Assembly (NCBI GenBank): GCA_030998015.1
Contig: JARWMV010000232.1
Span: 186,001-250,000, forward strand
Direction of reading: 5' to 3'
Source: Ceratorhiza oryzae-sativae
Lineage: Eukaryota > Basidiomycota > Agaricomycetes > Cantharellales > Ceratobasidiaceae
Length of the DNA stretch: 64,000 bases
Shown here: positions 53,483 to 62,988 of the stretch, in pieces
How positions within the stretch are numbered: the stretch's first letter is position 1
Layout of the letters: each line of letters begins with the position of its first letter
Made by a program: the position numbers and the translations under genes
Notes under the pieces: model-generated
The model's database searches: none
What the model was told of the DNA's origin: nothing
Seen by the model: only the letters and a program-made list of their open reading frames with translations

Positions 53483-56400
53483 CTGATTGACTCAGGATCT
53501 TCAACCAACTTCATCGATAAGGCCTATTCAAGGGAAAAAGGGATTCCAACCACTCCCCTCAAACACAAGAAATCAATTGTGGCCATTGATGGAAATGAAA
53601 TCAAGGATGCCATAGAAGAAAGGGCAGAACTAAACATCGAAGTGGAAGGGAAGACACTAAAATGCTCCCTTTATGTAATGACCCTAGGTGACACAGACAT
53701 AGTCCTAGGGAAAGAATGGCTTGAAGAAGCAGAACCTATCATAGATTGGAAAGACCTTACCATCTCATACCCAGACGAAATCAAGGCAAGGGCAGCAAGT
53801 GAAAGCCTACAAATCCCAGAAGAATTTAGGGATTTTGAAGACCTATTTGGGGAAGAAGGTTTCCGAGAACTTCCACCCCACCGAGGTAACCTAGACTTCA
53901 AAATGGACCTGATCGAGGGAGCGGAGCTGCCAAAGCCTGCAAAGAGGTACAGTATGTCACAGCAGAAACAAAGGCGCTCAGGGAGTACCTAGAGGAGGAA
54001 CTAAGAAACGGGAAAATAAGGCCCAGCCAGTCAGTTGTAGCTGCACCCTGTTTCTATGTGAACAAAGCAGATGGAGGGCTTAGGTTGGTAGTCGACTACC
54101 GTAAGATGAATGACATCACCAAGCCAGACAGGTTTCCACTTCCAATCCAAATAGAATTGATTGAGAGACTGAAGGATGCAACCATCTATTCAAAAATGGA
54201 TGTTCGATGGGGGTTCAACAACATCAGGGTAAAAGAGGGAGACGAATGGAAAACAGCTTTCAGGACAGGAGAAGGCCAGTTTGAATGCTTGGTCATGCCA
54301 TTCGGAGTAAAAGAAGGACCAAGAACCTTTACCAGGTTCATGATGGAAAAGTTCCGTGATATAATAGACGATTATGTGGTAATCTACATGGACGATGTAC
54401 TAGTGTTTTCCAGAAACAGGGAAGAACACGTACAACATGTCAGGGAAGTGTTAAGAAGAATGAGGGAAAACCACCTCTTCCTCAAACCACACAAGTGTCA
54501 GTTCTTTGTGAAGGAGGTAAGCTTCATTGGAATTGTCATATCCCCAGAAGGGATATCGATGGAAAAGGAAAAGGTAAAGGCAGTTCTAGAATGGCCAGAA
54601 CCTAACACAGTAAAAGAAGTCCAAGCCTTCCTAGGCTTCGTGGGGTTCTATAGAAGGTGGATAGAGAAGTTTAGTACCTTAGCCAAACCCCTCACAGATC
54701 TCACCCAAAAAGATGTCAAATTCCTGTGGGAAAGAAAACAACAGGAAGCATTTGAAGCTATCAAAGAAGCAGTAGCAAGAGAACCGGTCCTGATCCACCC
54801 AAACCCAAACAGGCCATACATACTGGAAACAGACGCCTCAGGAGTGGCCATGGGGGCGGTACTAAGCCAAAAGGGTGATGACAACCGATTGCATCCAATT
54901 GCCTTCCTATCGAAGAGCTTCACCCCACCAGAGAAAAATTATGACACCTACGACAAGGAGTTGCTTGCAATTGTTAGGTCCTTAGAGCACTGGAGGTTAT
55001 ACTTAGAAGGGACAGAGGAACCTATTGTGATATACACTGACCATAGGAACCTCCAGTACTGGCAAAATGCCCAGATGTGGAATAGAAGGCATGCCAGATG
55101 GTATCTCACTCTGGCACCCTTCAATTTTCAGATTGTGTATAGACCAGGGAAACTCTCACAGAAGCCAGATGCCCTTTCCAGAAGGAGCGACCATGGGGAT
55201 ACCCCTATGGAACCACAGATCATGATTCCAGAAGAAAGGTTCATAGGTTTCATGGCAGAAGTACAGGGGAATTTCTGGGAAGAGCTTAAAGAAGCTCAGG
55301 AAGAAGACGAATCTATCAGATCCTTAAGGCTGAGTGTGGCAAATAAAGAACAACTACCGCCCTCAGTACAGAAGGAATTTAGACGGTATGAAATGAAGGA
55401 GGGCCTATTAAGGTATGACATAGGCTCTACATCCCAGATGACAAGGACTTGAGGTTGAGTCTCCTTGAGGAGTGCCATGACGCCCCAGTGGCAGGTCATC
55501 AGGGACAAGCCCGAACACTAGAATTACTATCAAGGGATTACTATTGGCCAGGAATGAAGGCCCAAGTAAACCGATACGTGGAATCTTGTGAAACGTGTCA
55601 AAGAAGCAAAGGACACAAACAAGGCACTTCCCTGAAGTCCTTACCAATCCCATGGAAACCATGGGCAGATGTCGCATATGATTTCATCGTCAAATTACCT
55701 GTCTCAAAGGGGTACGACAGTATTTGACAGTTGTAGATCGCTTCTCCCGGCAGGCCCATTTTGTACCATGTCTGGAGAGCACCAATGCAGAAGAACTGGC
55801 AGAAATATTCATAAGGGAAGTATGGAGACATCACGGACCCCAGAAACCACTGTCTCAGACCGAGGGCCAACCTTTAACAGCCAATTCCTAAAGGCCCTAT
55901 ACAAAGGAATTGGGACAAAGCCCAGATTCTCCACTGCTTTCCATCCAGAAACAGATGGTCTGTCGGAAAGGACAAATCAATGGGTAGAAGGGTTCTTAAG
56001 AACCTTCTGCAATTATAGACAAGATGATTGGGTAAAATGGTTACCCATTGCCGAATTCTGCCATAACAACCATGTAAATGCTACAACAGGACAAACCCCA
56101 TTTGAAACAGTATATGGAAGAAACCCAAGATGGGTTGTCCGAGAGGGAGAAGAACCATCTGAGGCACCTGCCGCAGACAACATGCGTAATCAAATGGAAA
56201 AGGTATGGGATGAGGCAAGAGCCTCAATGGAATTACACCAACAAATGGAGAAGAAAGGGAGGGAATTCAAGGTAGGAGACAAGGTTTGGCTGCTCCTAAC
56301 AAACCTCTCGTCCAAGAGACCCTCCAAGAAACTGGACAACCGAAAAGGGGGGCCCTTTGAAATCACAGAAAAGATCTCATCCCACGCATATTGCCTGGAC

Positions 56401-58085
56401 CTACCTAAAACTATACGAGTACACAATGTATTTGTTACGGGTCAGGGTACACTTGAATATCTAGAGCTTAAGCAAATGTAGATATGTTAGTATACACTAA
56501 TTGTACTCAATACTTCTTAGACTAGAGTAAGAAGGCTCAAAATAGTTGCAATGCGATCAAGTAACACTCAAGGTAGTCTTAATCTTTCACAGTGTAAACT
56601 GACTAATTTATAGGTATAAAGAGCAAGACTACTATGGTCAGGTTCCCTTAGATATCTTAAATGTAGTTCAGCCCTAGTCACTTGGACTAACTGATACTAA
56701 TCTTAATACTAGGCTTAAGCGATAGCTTATAGGATAGATGGTGGGCTGCCTAATGCGTGTACTTCCTCAGCTACAGGTACTTAGATTTCCTCTAATAGCT
56801 GGTACTTAATGTCACGCTCAATCAGGCAATATTGTATCCTTATATATCTCTGTATATAAGATACAATGTCTCAGACAGTATATAACTAATATGGTACTTT
56901 ATTCCTCAGTACTAGTTATATAAGAAATCACACACAGACAAGAGAAAAAGAAAGAGAAAGAAACCAATAACCGGTCTGGGTTGAGTAGAGGGAGGTGGTC
57001 TGGAAGGGCCTCAGAGGAGGTCCTTTTATACCCTGAGGAGGGCATTCCAGAGCCAAATAGATACATGCATGCCAGTGCGATCATCAAAAGAGGGTACTGC
57101 TATACTTGGGGTACACCCTAGCCCAGTATAGGATAAAAAAGAGTAAAGACAGGGTGTGGATCAAAGGCATTGATGCATCTGAGACCTGCTATTGGCTTGT
57201 AGATCATATTATCATAGTATATACATGTAATGAATGGAGGCTACATCTCAGTGAGTCATAAAGTGAGTCAGAGAAGCTTCTGGATCAATTTGGGAAGCTC
57301 TCCTGACTCACTGGAGTCATTAGATCTTGATTGATGGTCCAGTAAGATTCTAATGATCTTCGGGCCATTCCGGCGCGAGGATCCGGTGGATCGCGACGAT
57401 CTTCGGGCAGCAGATACCGCCGAAGATTGGCTATCGATAGAGCACAAGATCGCTCTGATAGCGTAAGCGGTTGCCGAGATATGAGCGGTGCGATGTTGTA
57501 ATCAATATCTCCTGATAAGAGGAAATATCGCAACCTCTGTATCTCTCTGAGATCTTATCGTAAAAACTTAATAAAATATGCGTTGGAGAGCGGGAAATTC
57601 GTACTATTTAATGAAACAGAAAATAGTACAATTCAGAGCGCATACAAATTCGAGTATTTCACAATTTAATTACAGAGGCATTGCTTGTTGGCAGAGCAGA
57701 CTAAAATAATAGAAAATGTTAGTGATCCATAACAGTATTCCATGTAAATCTCCTCTCGCCATTCACAGAAGATAAAGACTTCCGAAGAAGGCAGGTCAAG
57801 CCACCACCAATCATAACGGAAAAAGGAGAGGAGGAATACGAGGTGGACCACATTGCAAATTATGAATGGCGGAATGGCGAGCTGTTTTACCAAATCAGAT
57901 GGAAGGGCTACGACCCAATAGAAGACACAATGGAACGTGCCAGCAAGTTTGCTGACATGAAAGAGGTTCTAAATGACTTGCAAAGGCGCTTACCAGACGC
58001 ACCAATGCCAGTCAAGACAAGTCAGCACTCAGGTGACTCGAAAGGCAGGCCAAAGAGAACCAAACGAGGATCTAGAAAGCTTTAA
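53483..58085 (+). CDS. pol: pol of element C: protease, RT, RNase H, integrase, chromodomain (interrupted)
   Basis: Protease motif LIDSGSSTNFID at 53483; RT with VDYRKMNDITKPDRFPLP and YMDD at 54385-54396; RNase H with ETDASGVAMGAVLSQ; integrase with CHDAPVAGHQG and CETCQRSKG zinc ligands and the core FNSQFLKALYKG and HPETDGLSERTNQW; chromodomain EVDHIANYEWRNGELFYQIRW (57840 on). Frame is lost at about 53960 (G), 55425 (C), 55722 (T) and 55842 (C), each explained by one base missing in a short run. Family A LTR A3 (56433-57734) splits the integrase C-terminus; the GTATT duplication lets the flanking codons join. The chromodomain is expected to guide integration to marked chromatin. Confidence 0.88.
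56433..57734 (-). repeat. Family A solo LTR, copy A3, nested in element C pol
   Basis: 1302 bp, TGTTACGG to CATAACA, flanked by GTATT at 56428-56432 and 57735-57739. The duplicated target lies in the codons for Asn-Val-Phe of the integrase, so insertion broke pol. CpG sites are largely retained, so it is younger than A1 and A2. Confidence 0.93.
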
Positions 58086-58172
58086 AAGGAGCCATCCAGG
58101 ATACCCAAGAAAGGCCAGAGCCCGCTCTACTACCTCACTTGCACCACAACACACCTGCGAAACCCCAAAAGC

Positions 58173-58991
58173 ATGCCTTTTGTCACTCACCCAATCGCAC
58201 ATCCCAACCGTTACACCCCACTTGCCGAAAATCAGGTGGCCCCACTTTGGCAGCCACCCACCACCAGGCGGCCAGCACCCTACCCTGGCAGGGAAAATCG
58301 TCCTAAACCAGGGATGTACTGCTCCAGTGTGGAAGACGCCCAGAGGTACGCCGAACGACTGTTGCCAGGGGCTAACCTAGTGTACATCCCAAAGAAGTTA
58401 AGGGATGAAAGGAACTGGATTGACAATGACAAGTACCTGGATCCCAGGTTAGGGGTCCTGACATGGCATGGAAGCCGGAAGCCAACGACGAGAAACGCCT
58501 TGTTAAGAACACCGATGTATGTCGTCGACAATATCGTGGGACCAACAGTCGACGTGGTGACCAAGGCAGCAAGGCAACAGAGGAGGGCCACAGGCCAAAT
58601 ACCAGACGGAGGGGACTGGGAGGTGGAGTGCCGGGCAAAGGCACTGTTGGAGCAGTGGAAGCTGGCACCGGCGGCACCGTATGTGGGACTGCTTGAGGCC
58701 ACTACCACTGATGAAATGTTTACTGCCATCAGGTTGAAGGAAGCAAACTTGGCCGACTTCCGTAACTGGGTGAAGGTACGCCCAAACCTGCATGGTTACA
58801 ACACAGATATGTCAAGCCTCACAGCAAGCCTGGAGTCCCTGGTGGTGAAGGAGGAGGAGCCGAGAGTAACGATAAAGGAACCAACCCTGGACCTGGCCCA
58901 AGAGGGAGTCCAAACGGATTGGGCCAAATGGGAGGATGAGCTGGCGGGCGCCTTGGAGGAAGTGCCCCTGCTGGCCCCGGAGCCCCTGTGA
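58173..58991 (+). CDS. ORF X, unknown 272-residue cargo protein of element C
   Basis: Single-exon ORF from ATG 58173 to TGA 58991, 88 bp after the chromodomain stop and in the same frame. It starts MPFVTHPIAHPNRYTPL, has a Pro-rich first 50 residues, a central block (NWIDNDKYLDPRLGVLTWHG, TPMYVVDNIVGPTVDVVTKA) and an acidic end (WAKWEDELAGALEEVPLL). No zinc finger, membrane helix or enzyme motif is seen. I do not recognise it. It could be a genuine extra gene or an altered extension of pol; composition is richer in G+C than pol. It converges with gene Y, the two stops being 82 bp apart. Confidence 0.55.
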   Translation: MPFVTHPIAHPNRYTPLAENQVAPLWQPPTTRRPAPYPGRENRPKPGMYCSSVEDAQRYAERLLPGANLVYIPKKLRDERNWIDNDKYLDPRLGVLTWHGSRKPTTRNALLRTPMYVVDNIVGPTVDVVTKAARQQRRATGQIPDGGDWEVECRAKALLEQWKLAPAAPYVGLLEATTTDEMFTAIRLKEANLADFRNWVKVRPNLHGYNTDMSSLTASLESLVVKEEEPRVTIKEPTLDLAQEGVQTDWAKWEDELAGALEEVPLLAPEPL

Positions 58992-59073
58992 TTATCGGGC
59001 CTATCACACGTTTTTTGGAATGTCTTAAGAATAATTTTTCATAATCATATAATAATACATTTCAAAAATGTTT

Positions 59074-59615
59074 CTATTTTTTCTTGCCCTTGAGGGGCCG
59101 GGTATAGGGTTTTTTTGCCTTCTTATCCTTCCTAGTAGTACAGGCCACAGAACCACCAGCCCGGTTCTCAGGCAACAGCCAGGGGGCCTCCCCCCCTGGG
59201 AGATCGGCCATATAGTTCTGGAAACATCCAGAACCAGAAGCCGCAAAGGGTGAGGCCTCGTCAAACAAAGGGGCCGAGCCCTCCTCAAAAAACTCAGCAA
59301 GGGCAGCCTGGTGTTGCCGCTCCTCGAATAACCGGCAGTCCTGATCAACGAGCGCCCAGACACGCTCAAGGGTGGCCTCATGGGCCTGACCATCAAGGAG
59401 GATGCACTCTTCTACAGAACAAGTTAGCTACGTGAGAACAACGAAGAACAAACACACATACCGGGCACCCCACAGAAGAACCAGTCCCCAACACCTCGAT
59501 AGAAGTCTTCAAGGGAGGCGTCACACACGGCATCACAGTAGGCGCAGTACTCCCCCTCAGGGAGAGACCAGCAGGTGCAGTCAAGGGGATTGTAGTTAAG
59601 GGAAATAACACGCAT
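59074..59615 (-). CDS. Gene Y, spliced cysteine-rich cargo gene on the opposite strand of element C
   Basis: Two exons, 59615-59462 and 59411-59074, with a 50-bp GT-AG intron (GTATGT donor, CTAAC branch-like site, TGTAG acceptor), giving 163 residues in one frame. The N-terminus is cysteine-rich (CTC at residues 13-15, CAYCDAVC at 24-31), the middle acidic and helical, and the tail strongly basic (RKDKKAKKPYTRPLKGKKK), like a nuclear signal or nucleic-acid-binding tail. I do not recognise it. An intron in the antisense direction means the retrotransposon's own transcript cannot remove it, so it survives retrotransposition. It is head-to-head with Rep. Confidence 0.6.
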
Positions 59616-60071
59616 AGTAAAGACGGGATGAGGAAGGAAAACAACAAAACCACGAACATTAAAAAATCACGGTGCAACACAATAACGTGCACAAACATCA
59701 AAACAAGGTCTGGTCAGGTGACACCAACAGACATGTGACCATCTGCCAGAAAACAAACAACAAAGCACGGAAATCACATGACCTAGCCTAGTCACGTGAA
59801 TATACGCTATCCCCTAACTACCAGAGGGGTCGGAGAGGGGGCACTGACCGAAGTGGGGGAGCGGAGGCCCCAAGCGTAGCGAGGATCAAGGCCGACGCGG
59901 AGGAACGGATGGGAGGGCACCCCTTGGAGATGCGTCATCACCAAAATAAGGTCATGTGATCACAACAAATGCAAGATGGAGTCATGTGACAATTAAAACG
60001 GACCTTGCAGCTTATATAGACAAGCACAAGACCCGAGATAACCCACACTCTCATGCTCTCTTCCCAGTCCC
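59616..60071. promoter_or_regulatory. Divergent promoter region between gene Y and Rep, rich in TCACGTGA-type palindromes
   Basis: 456 bp before the A4 insertion. It contains TCACATGA (59774), TCACGTGA (59792) and TCATGTGA (59952 and 59982), the same type of site as in the LTRs of element C. A hairpin CCCCT-(9 nt)-AGGGG is at 59811-59829. A TATATAGA box at 60013-60020 faces Rep. Before A4 inserted, the distance from this box to the Rep ATG was about 80 bp. Confidence 0.6.
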
Positions 60072-61375
60072 TGTTATGGATCACTAACATTTTCTATTAT
60101 TTTAGTCTGCTCTGCCAACCTCAAGCGATGCCTCTGTAATTAAATTGTGAAATACTCGAATTTGTATGTGCTCTGAATTGTACTATTTTCCGTTACATTA
60201 AATAGTACAAATCTCCCGCTCTCCAACACATATTTTATTAAGTTTTTACAATAAGATCTCAGAGAGATACAGAGGTTGCGATATTTCCTCTTATCAGGAG
60301 ATATTGATTACAACATCGCACCGCTCATATCTCGGCAACCGCTTACGCTATCAGAGCGATCTTGTGCTCTATCGATAGCCAATCTTCGGCGGTATCTGCT
60401 GCCCGAAGATCGTCACGATCCACCGGATCCTCGCGCCGGAATGGCCCGAAGATCATTAGAATCTTACTGGACCATCAATCAAGATCTAATGACTCCAGTG
60501 AGTCAGGAGAGCTTCCCAAATTGATCCAGAAGCTTCTCTGACTCACTTTATGACTCACTGAGATGTAGCCTCTGTTCATTACATGTATATACTATGATAA
60601 TATGATCTACAAGCCAATAGCAGGTCTCAGATGCATCAATGCCTTTGATCCACACCCTGTCTTTACTCTTTTATCCTATACTGGGCTAGGGTGTACCCCA
60701 AGTATAGCAGTACCCTCTTTTGATGATCGCACTGGCATGCATGTATCTATTTGGCTCTGGAATGCCCTCCTCAGGGTATAAAAGGACCTCCTCTGAGGCC
60801 CTTCCAGACCACCTCCCTCTACTCAACCCAGACCGGTTATTGGTTTCTTTTCTCTTTCTTTTTCTCTTGTCTGTGTGTGATTTCTTATATAACTAGTACT
60901 GAGGAATAAAGTACCATATTAGTTATATACTGTCTGAGACATTGTATCTTATATACAGAGATATATAAGGATACAATATTGCCTGATTGAGCGTGACATT
61001 AAGTACCAGCTATTAGAGGAAATCTAAGTACCTGTAGCTGAGGAAGTACACGCATTAGGCAGCCCACCATCTATCCTATAAGCTATCGCTTAAGCCTAGT
61101 ATTAAGATTAGTATCAGTTAGTCCAAGTGACTAGGGCTGAACTACATTTAAGATATCTAAGGGAACCTGACCATAGTAGTCTTGCTCTTTATACCTATAA
61201 ATTAGTCAGTTTACACTGTGAAAGATTAAGACTACCTTGAGTGTTACTTGATCGCATTGCAACTATTTTGAGCCTTCTTACTCTAGTCTAAGAAGTATTG
61301 AGTACAATTAGTGTATACTAACATATCTACATTTGCTTAAGCTCTAGATATTCAAGTGTACCCTGACCCGTAACA
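60072..61375 (+). repeat. Family A solo LTR, copy A4, nested in the Rep leader
   Basis: 1304 bp, TGTTATGG to CGTAACA, flanked by GTCCC at 60067-60071 and 61376-61380. In sense orientation, with TATAAAAG at 60777-60784 and AATAAA at 60905-60910. It separates the original Rep promoter from the ATG at 61405. CpG sites are well kept. Confidence 0.93.
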
Positions 61376-61404
61376 GTCCCCAAATACCTCTAAAACTGTA
61401 AACG

Positions 61405-62691
61405 ATGCTAAGCGGAAATGGATCGAACGCGGCAACACCCCAGCCAAGCGGATCAAGCGAAGGGCAGAGGTCAGCGTCGCCATCACCAGCGCCCTCGGTA
61501 TCAAGCCGAGCCCCCTCACCCGCTTCTATGCAGCCTACGCCGACGGATCAAGGGTCTGAAGAGCCGACCGAAACCGCGCCGGCCCCTTGGTTCCGCATCC
61601 AGACCAGGGCGGTGCTGCTGACCTGGTCGAAGCTACACGATCAGCCCTCAAGTGGGCTTGTCGCCCGATACGAGGCGTTCTGCCGCCAACAGCCAAATCA
61701 TTGGGCGACTTTGGCGGTGGTGGAACGCCACAACCCCGAGGAACCGAACTACGACCCGGCTCGGCCCCTCCATATCCACGCCCTCTCCATCAGTCAGGAG
61801 CGGAAGGGCGGCTGGAACACCCAGAACACCCGGTTCTGGGACTTCGAGGGGCAACACCCCAACATCCTGCCGAAGGACCTCAAGGATGGACCAGGAGGCA
61901 ACCCTGCAAGGGAGGCTTTCAACTACCTCTGGAAGGATGTCGGAGCTAACGGCGAGGAGGTAGAGGAGCTGATGGCGGGGGACCTGACCTTGGAAAGGTT
62001 AGAGGAAATCCTGGTGAAGGGAAAGGGCAGGAAAAGGTCAAGGGCGGAGGCGGACCTGGAGGACAGGGCGGAGATTGTTGCCTCAGCAACAAAAAAAGAA
62101 TACTACCAGGCATTCAAGTGCCTGCGCCCCCTCCAGATGGTGACGACGTGGAACTCGGTACGAGCATATGCTGAGTACACGTATAAGGAGGACCGGGGAT
62201 GCATGCCTGCAATCCCGGTGGAGTTGGAAGTCCCAGAAGACCGGGCGCACATCGACAGGGCAGACCGATGGTTTGTGGAAGAGGCTGAGAAGAGAGGGAG
62301 GGGCGTGCGCCATCGCATCCTGGTGATCAAAGGTGAAACAGGAACTGGGAAGACGGCGTATGCACGATCCAAGGGCTCCCATAGCCGGATGTGCAATGTC
62401 TGGAACGTGGGAAATCTGTCGGAGGACGCCGACATCTGGATCCTGGATGACATGGTCCAGTCAAACAGGAAGTACTCGCTCAAAGCCCTGAGCCAGTATG
62501 AAGCAGACTTCACAGGCAGATATGCTCATGTGAAGTCAATGAAGGTACGGCCGACAGTGATCCTGGGGAATAGCCGGTCGGCCATAATGAAGTGTTGGAC
62601 GGACATAGAGGGGGAAGAAGGGGACTTATGGGTATCCAAAAACGTAGACTGGGTATACTCAGGAGGGAAGCCATTTTTTATTTTTCCTTAA
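61405..62691 (+). CDS. CRESS-DNA-type replication initiator (Rep), HUH endonuclease plus SF3 helicase
   Basis: An intact 428-residue ORF. After a Ser/Pro-rich N-terminal 60 residues come rolling-circle motif I (VLLTWS, 70-75), motif II (HIHAL, 123-127), the geminivirus/genomovirus GRS signature (TRFWDFEGQHPNI, 142-154) and motif III (YLWK, Tyr174 and Lys177). The helicase half has Walker A GETGTGKT (310-317), Walker B DIWILDD (343-349) and motif C VILGN (385-389). Rep of this class nicks an origin hairpin, stays covalently bound through the tyrosine and unwinds DNA. GRS is specific to the gemini/genomo-like group, so the origin is probably a Geplafuvirales-like virus or plasmid. All catalytic residues are kept and no stop or shift occurs in 1.3 kb, unlike gag-pol around it. 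Activity is inferred only. Confidence 0.92.
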   Translation: MLSGNGSNAATPQPSGSSEGQRSASPSPAPSVSSRAPSPASMQPTPTDQGSEEPTETAPAPWFRIQTRAVLLTWSKLHDQPSSGLVARYEAFCRQQPNHWATLAVVERHNPEEPNYDPARPLHIHALSISQERKGGWNTQNTRFWDFEGQHPNILPKDLKDGPGGNPAREAFNYLWKDVGANGEEVEELMAGDLTLERLEEILVKGKGRKRSRAEADLEDRAEIVASATKKEYYQAFKCLRPLQMVTTWNSVRAYAEYTYKEDRGCMPAIPVELEVPEDRAHIDRADRWFVEEAEKRGRGVRHRILVIKGETGTGKTAYARSKGSHSRMCNVWNVGNLSEDADIWILDDMVQSNRKYSLKALSQYEADFTGRYAHVKSMKVRPTVILGNSRSAIMKCWTDIEGEEGDLWVSKNVDWVYSGGKPFFIFP

Positions 62692-62793
62692 AAATAAAAA
62701 TAAATTATCTTTGTATAAGCTTGTTTTATTCACAGACCATGTGTCGAGAAGCAAGCTTAAACAAGAAATAAGCAAGGAGAAAGTAATCTCATG

Positions 62794-62893
62794 TAGCGTA
62801 GAGGTTAAGGGGTCTAGCCTGACTCATCATCTCCTAGCTAATCAATTACACATTGAACGGAAGGTCGTTGGTTCGAGTCCAGCGCCCTTAACC
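62794..62893 (+). repeat. tRNA-derived sequence between Rep and the 3' LTR
   Basis: An A-box-like TAGCGTAGAGG (62794) and a perfect B box GGTTCGAGTCC (62870-62880) within a GTTGG/CCAGC T-stem are present. A 9-bp inverted repeat GGTTAAGGG (62803-62811) / CCCTTAACC (62885-62893) could serve as an acceptor-like stem. The D and anticodon arms do not fold to a standard cloverleaf, so I call it a tRNA remnant or SINE-like piece rather than a working tRNA gene. An internal Pol III promoter is possible. Confidence 0.5.
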
Positions 62894-62974
62894 TCCTCGA
62901 TATATGAGATACCCTTTTAGAAACTTTTAGAACCCAGAAAAGAAACATGCCTCGAGATCCCCCAAGACATGTCC

Positions 62975-62988
62975 AAAGGGGGGGATAA
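62975..62988 (+). other. Polypurine tract of element C
   Basis: AAAGGGGGGGATAA lies immediately before the 3' LTR, the expected primer site for plus-strand DNA synthesis. Confidence 0.75.

Noticed and set aside
59040..59396. Other-frame ORFs overlapping exon 2 of gene Y
   Set aside because: The spliced frame with a canonical 50-bp intron and an ATG start is more consistent; the overlapping frames lack ATG or motifs.
62794..62893. A working tRNA gene at this position
   Set aside because: The B box and T arm are perfect, but the D arm and anticodon arm do not fold normally and the only acceptor-like pairing is displaced. Listed as tRNA-derived instead.
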